From Fuerstiella sp041398845 (GTDB lineage Bacteria > Planctomycetota > Planctomycetia > Planctomycetales > Planctomycetaceae), in assembly GCA_041398845.1 (NCBI GenBank), contig JAWKTZ010000008.1:186001-250000 (forward strand): a stretch of DNA of 64,000 nucleotides. Direction: 5' to 3'. Of this stretch, positions 63,151-64,000 are shown piece after piece (the first letter of the stretch is position 1; each line of letters opens with the position of its first letter). The translations under genes and the position numbers were made by a program. Under the pieces are notes generated by a model, which had not been told where the DNA came from, did no database searches, and was given only the letters and a program-made list of their open reading frames with translations.

Positions 63151-63744
63151 GTGAGTGCCAGCAAGATTGCGATCGCAACGATTCTGCTTCTCGCCACGTT
63201 TGCCGGCTGCGAATGGTACGGGACGTTAATCCCGCCGACGCACTGGGCATACGCAATCTTTGTCAATTTCATCTTTCTCGCTGTCGCCACCGCACTGATG
63301 ACCGCACTTGAGTTGCCGCTATTCCCGCCGTCTTACTTCGATTCAAGACGTTTCGAAATGGATGGACGCATGTACCGATGGGCTGGCCTGCGAGCTTTCG
63401 TGGGTATACTTCGCTTCATCGGTTGGGAGAAGTTCTGGCGTAAACAAATTCCCGTACGCAACGACTTGGAGGCATTGCGCAAATACGCAGAAGGTACGCG
63501 CGGCTCAGAAGCCGTTCATGTCGTTGCAGGGGTCTGCGTTGTGGGGCTAACGTTGTCGATAGCACTGCGCTACTCATGGGCTGGCACAAAATGGCTATGG
63601 CTTGCCAATGTGTTCATCAATCTGTATCCCGTCGCACTTCAACGATACAATCGACCACGCGTGGAACGCTTGATTCTCCGCCTCGCACGGGCTACCAACG
63701 CCACAAGCACAGAACCAGCGGATGCACGTGAGTCGCCGAGTTGA
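63151..63744 (+). CDS. Cassette 17: membrane protein
   Basis: A 197-residue protein with several hydrophobic segments (IAIATILLLATFAGCEW, YAIFVNFIFLAVATALM, HVVAGVCVVGLTLSIAL). GTG 63151 is chosen because AGGAG stands 10 bases upstream; a TTG at 63130 would put the start on the recombination point. The first segment followed by FAGCEW could be a lipoprotein-like signal. The last 10 codons lie in attC17. No family recognised. Confidence 0.7.
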   Translation: MSASKIAIATILLLATFAGCEWYGTLIPPTHWAYAIFVNFIFLAVATALMTALELPLFPPSYFDSRRFEMDGRMYRWAGLRAFVGILRFIGWEKFWRKQIPVRNDLEALRKYAEGTRGSEAVHVVAGVCVVGLTLSIALRYSWAGTKWLWLANVFINLYPVALQRYNRPRVERLILRLARATNATSTEPADARESPS

Positions 63745-63798
63745 TTTTATTGAAGTGGTCAGTCTTTTGCGGCGACCACGTGATCCGTATCGTTATTT
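63709..63798 (+). other. Integron attachment site attC17
   Basis: R' GTTATTT at 63792-63798. The likely R'' is ACAGAAC at 63709-63715, which differs at two positions from the AAATAAC predicted by the start of cassette 17. Inner arms GATGCACGTGAGTCGCCG and CGGCGACCACGTGATCC. Length 90 bases. Confidence 0.8.
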
Positions 63799-64000
63799 GC
63801 GAAGGCAGTTCTGTTCATCTGAATAGAGTGCGGAAACTTAGTTCACGCATTCAATCGCACTCTTGTAAACGCCAGGCGTCGGCTGATGCCAGCGGAGTCT
63901 CTTGGTTTGCGAACGGCCCAGCTCGACAATGCAACAGACCAACAGGGCGTCAATCCGCGACGGCACAATTTGAGCGTCGTTTCTGTGCCAGCCTGCAACT
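63793..64000 (+). repeat. Cassette 18: repeated non-coding cassette, copy 3, cut by window end
   Basis: Begins TTATTTGCGAAGGCAG after an intact GTT crossover box, and follows copies 1 and 2 to the edge with a handful of differences. Its attC lies outside the window, so the integron continues to the right. Confidence 0.85.

Overview
The window comes from a planctomycete, most likely order Planctomycetales. Lineage markers are a protein with the LEPR-XLL surface motif, a DUF1501 / cytochrome-c DUF1549-DUF1553 pair, tetrahydromethanopterin C1 genes, frequent GTG/TTG starts and few strong Shine-Dalgarno sites. Positions 1 to about 47000 are ordinary chromosome. From about 47.1 kb to the right edge the sequence is a chromosomal integron with a broken integrase. 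|| 1-13.1 kb, minus strand: a polysaccharide cluster. Transcription order from the right is a degenerate XrtA-type deacetylase fused to a GT2 glycosyltransferase, a DegT aminotransferase, a Gfo/Idh/MocA dehydrogenase, a hexapeptide N-acetyltransferase, an FAD oxidoreductase, a second deacetylase with its catalytic residues present, a membrane glycosyltransferase fused in frame to a UDP-GlcNAc 2-epimerase, and a sulfotransferase. Aminotransferase, dehydrogenase and acetyltransferase are the set that makes diacetamido-uronic acid nucleotide sugars (Wbp/Wlb pathway). The 2-epimerase could act in the same route, and the last gene suggests a sulfated product. A C45-type hydrolase is cut by the left edge. 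|| 13.5-47 kb: housekeeping and lineage-specific genes. These are a SpoU-type RNA methyltransferase, sbcDC behind an SGNH hydrolase, tRNA-Cys with a terminator, an HtrA-like protease, an operon of H4MPT cyclohydrolase (mch), ATP-grasp ligase and inositol-phosphatase-like enzyme, a repeat-rich surface protein, a cyclophilin, a fused 5-oxoprolinase, a 1155-residue protein that looks like a pyrophosphate-dependent PEP carboxykinase, the DUF1501/cytochrome pair, a PfkB kinase, and selB. Three families of short palindromic intergenic elements lie between these genes. || 47.1-64 kb: the integron. A divergently oriented integrase keeps only its N-terminal part and is joined to the 3' end of an unrelated membrane-protein gene. 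A putative attI follows, then 17 attC sites bounding about 18 cassettes. The key evidence is that the first bases of almost every cassette (TTRRRY-like) are the reverse complement of the R'' box of that cassette's own attC, as expected for units that circularise by integrase recombination. Cargo includes HEPN-type proteins, a SUKH (SMI1/KNR4) protein, an EVE/PUA-like protein, a zinc-ribbon coiled-coil protein and several small membrane proteins. There is also a tail-to-tail gene pair with a 53-residue minus-strand membrane ORF, and one cassette without a conserved ORF that occurs three times. The array is interrupted by four tandem 540-565 bp repeats and a decayed IS110-family transposase. Function calls rest on motifs read by eye; no database search was run.
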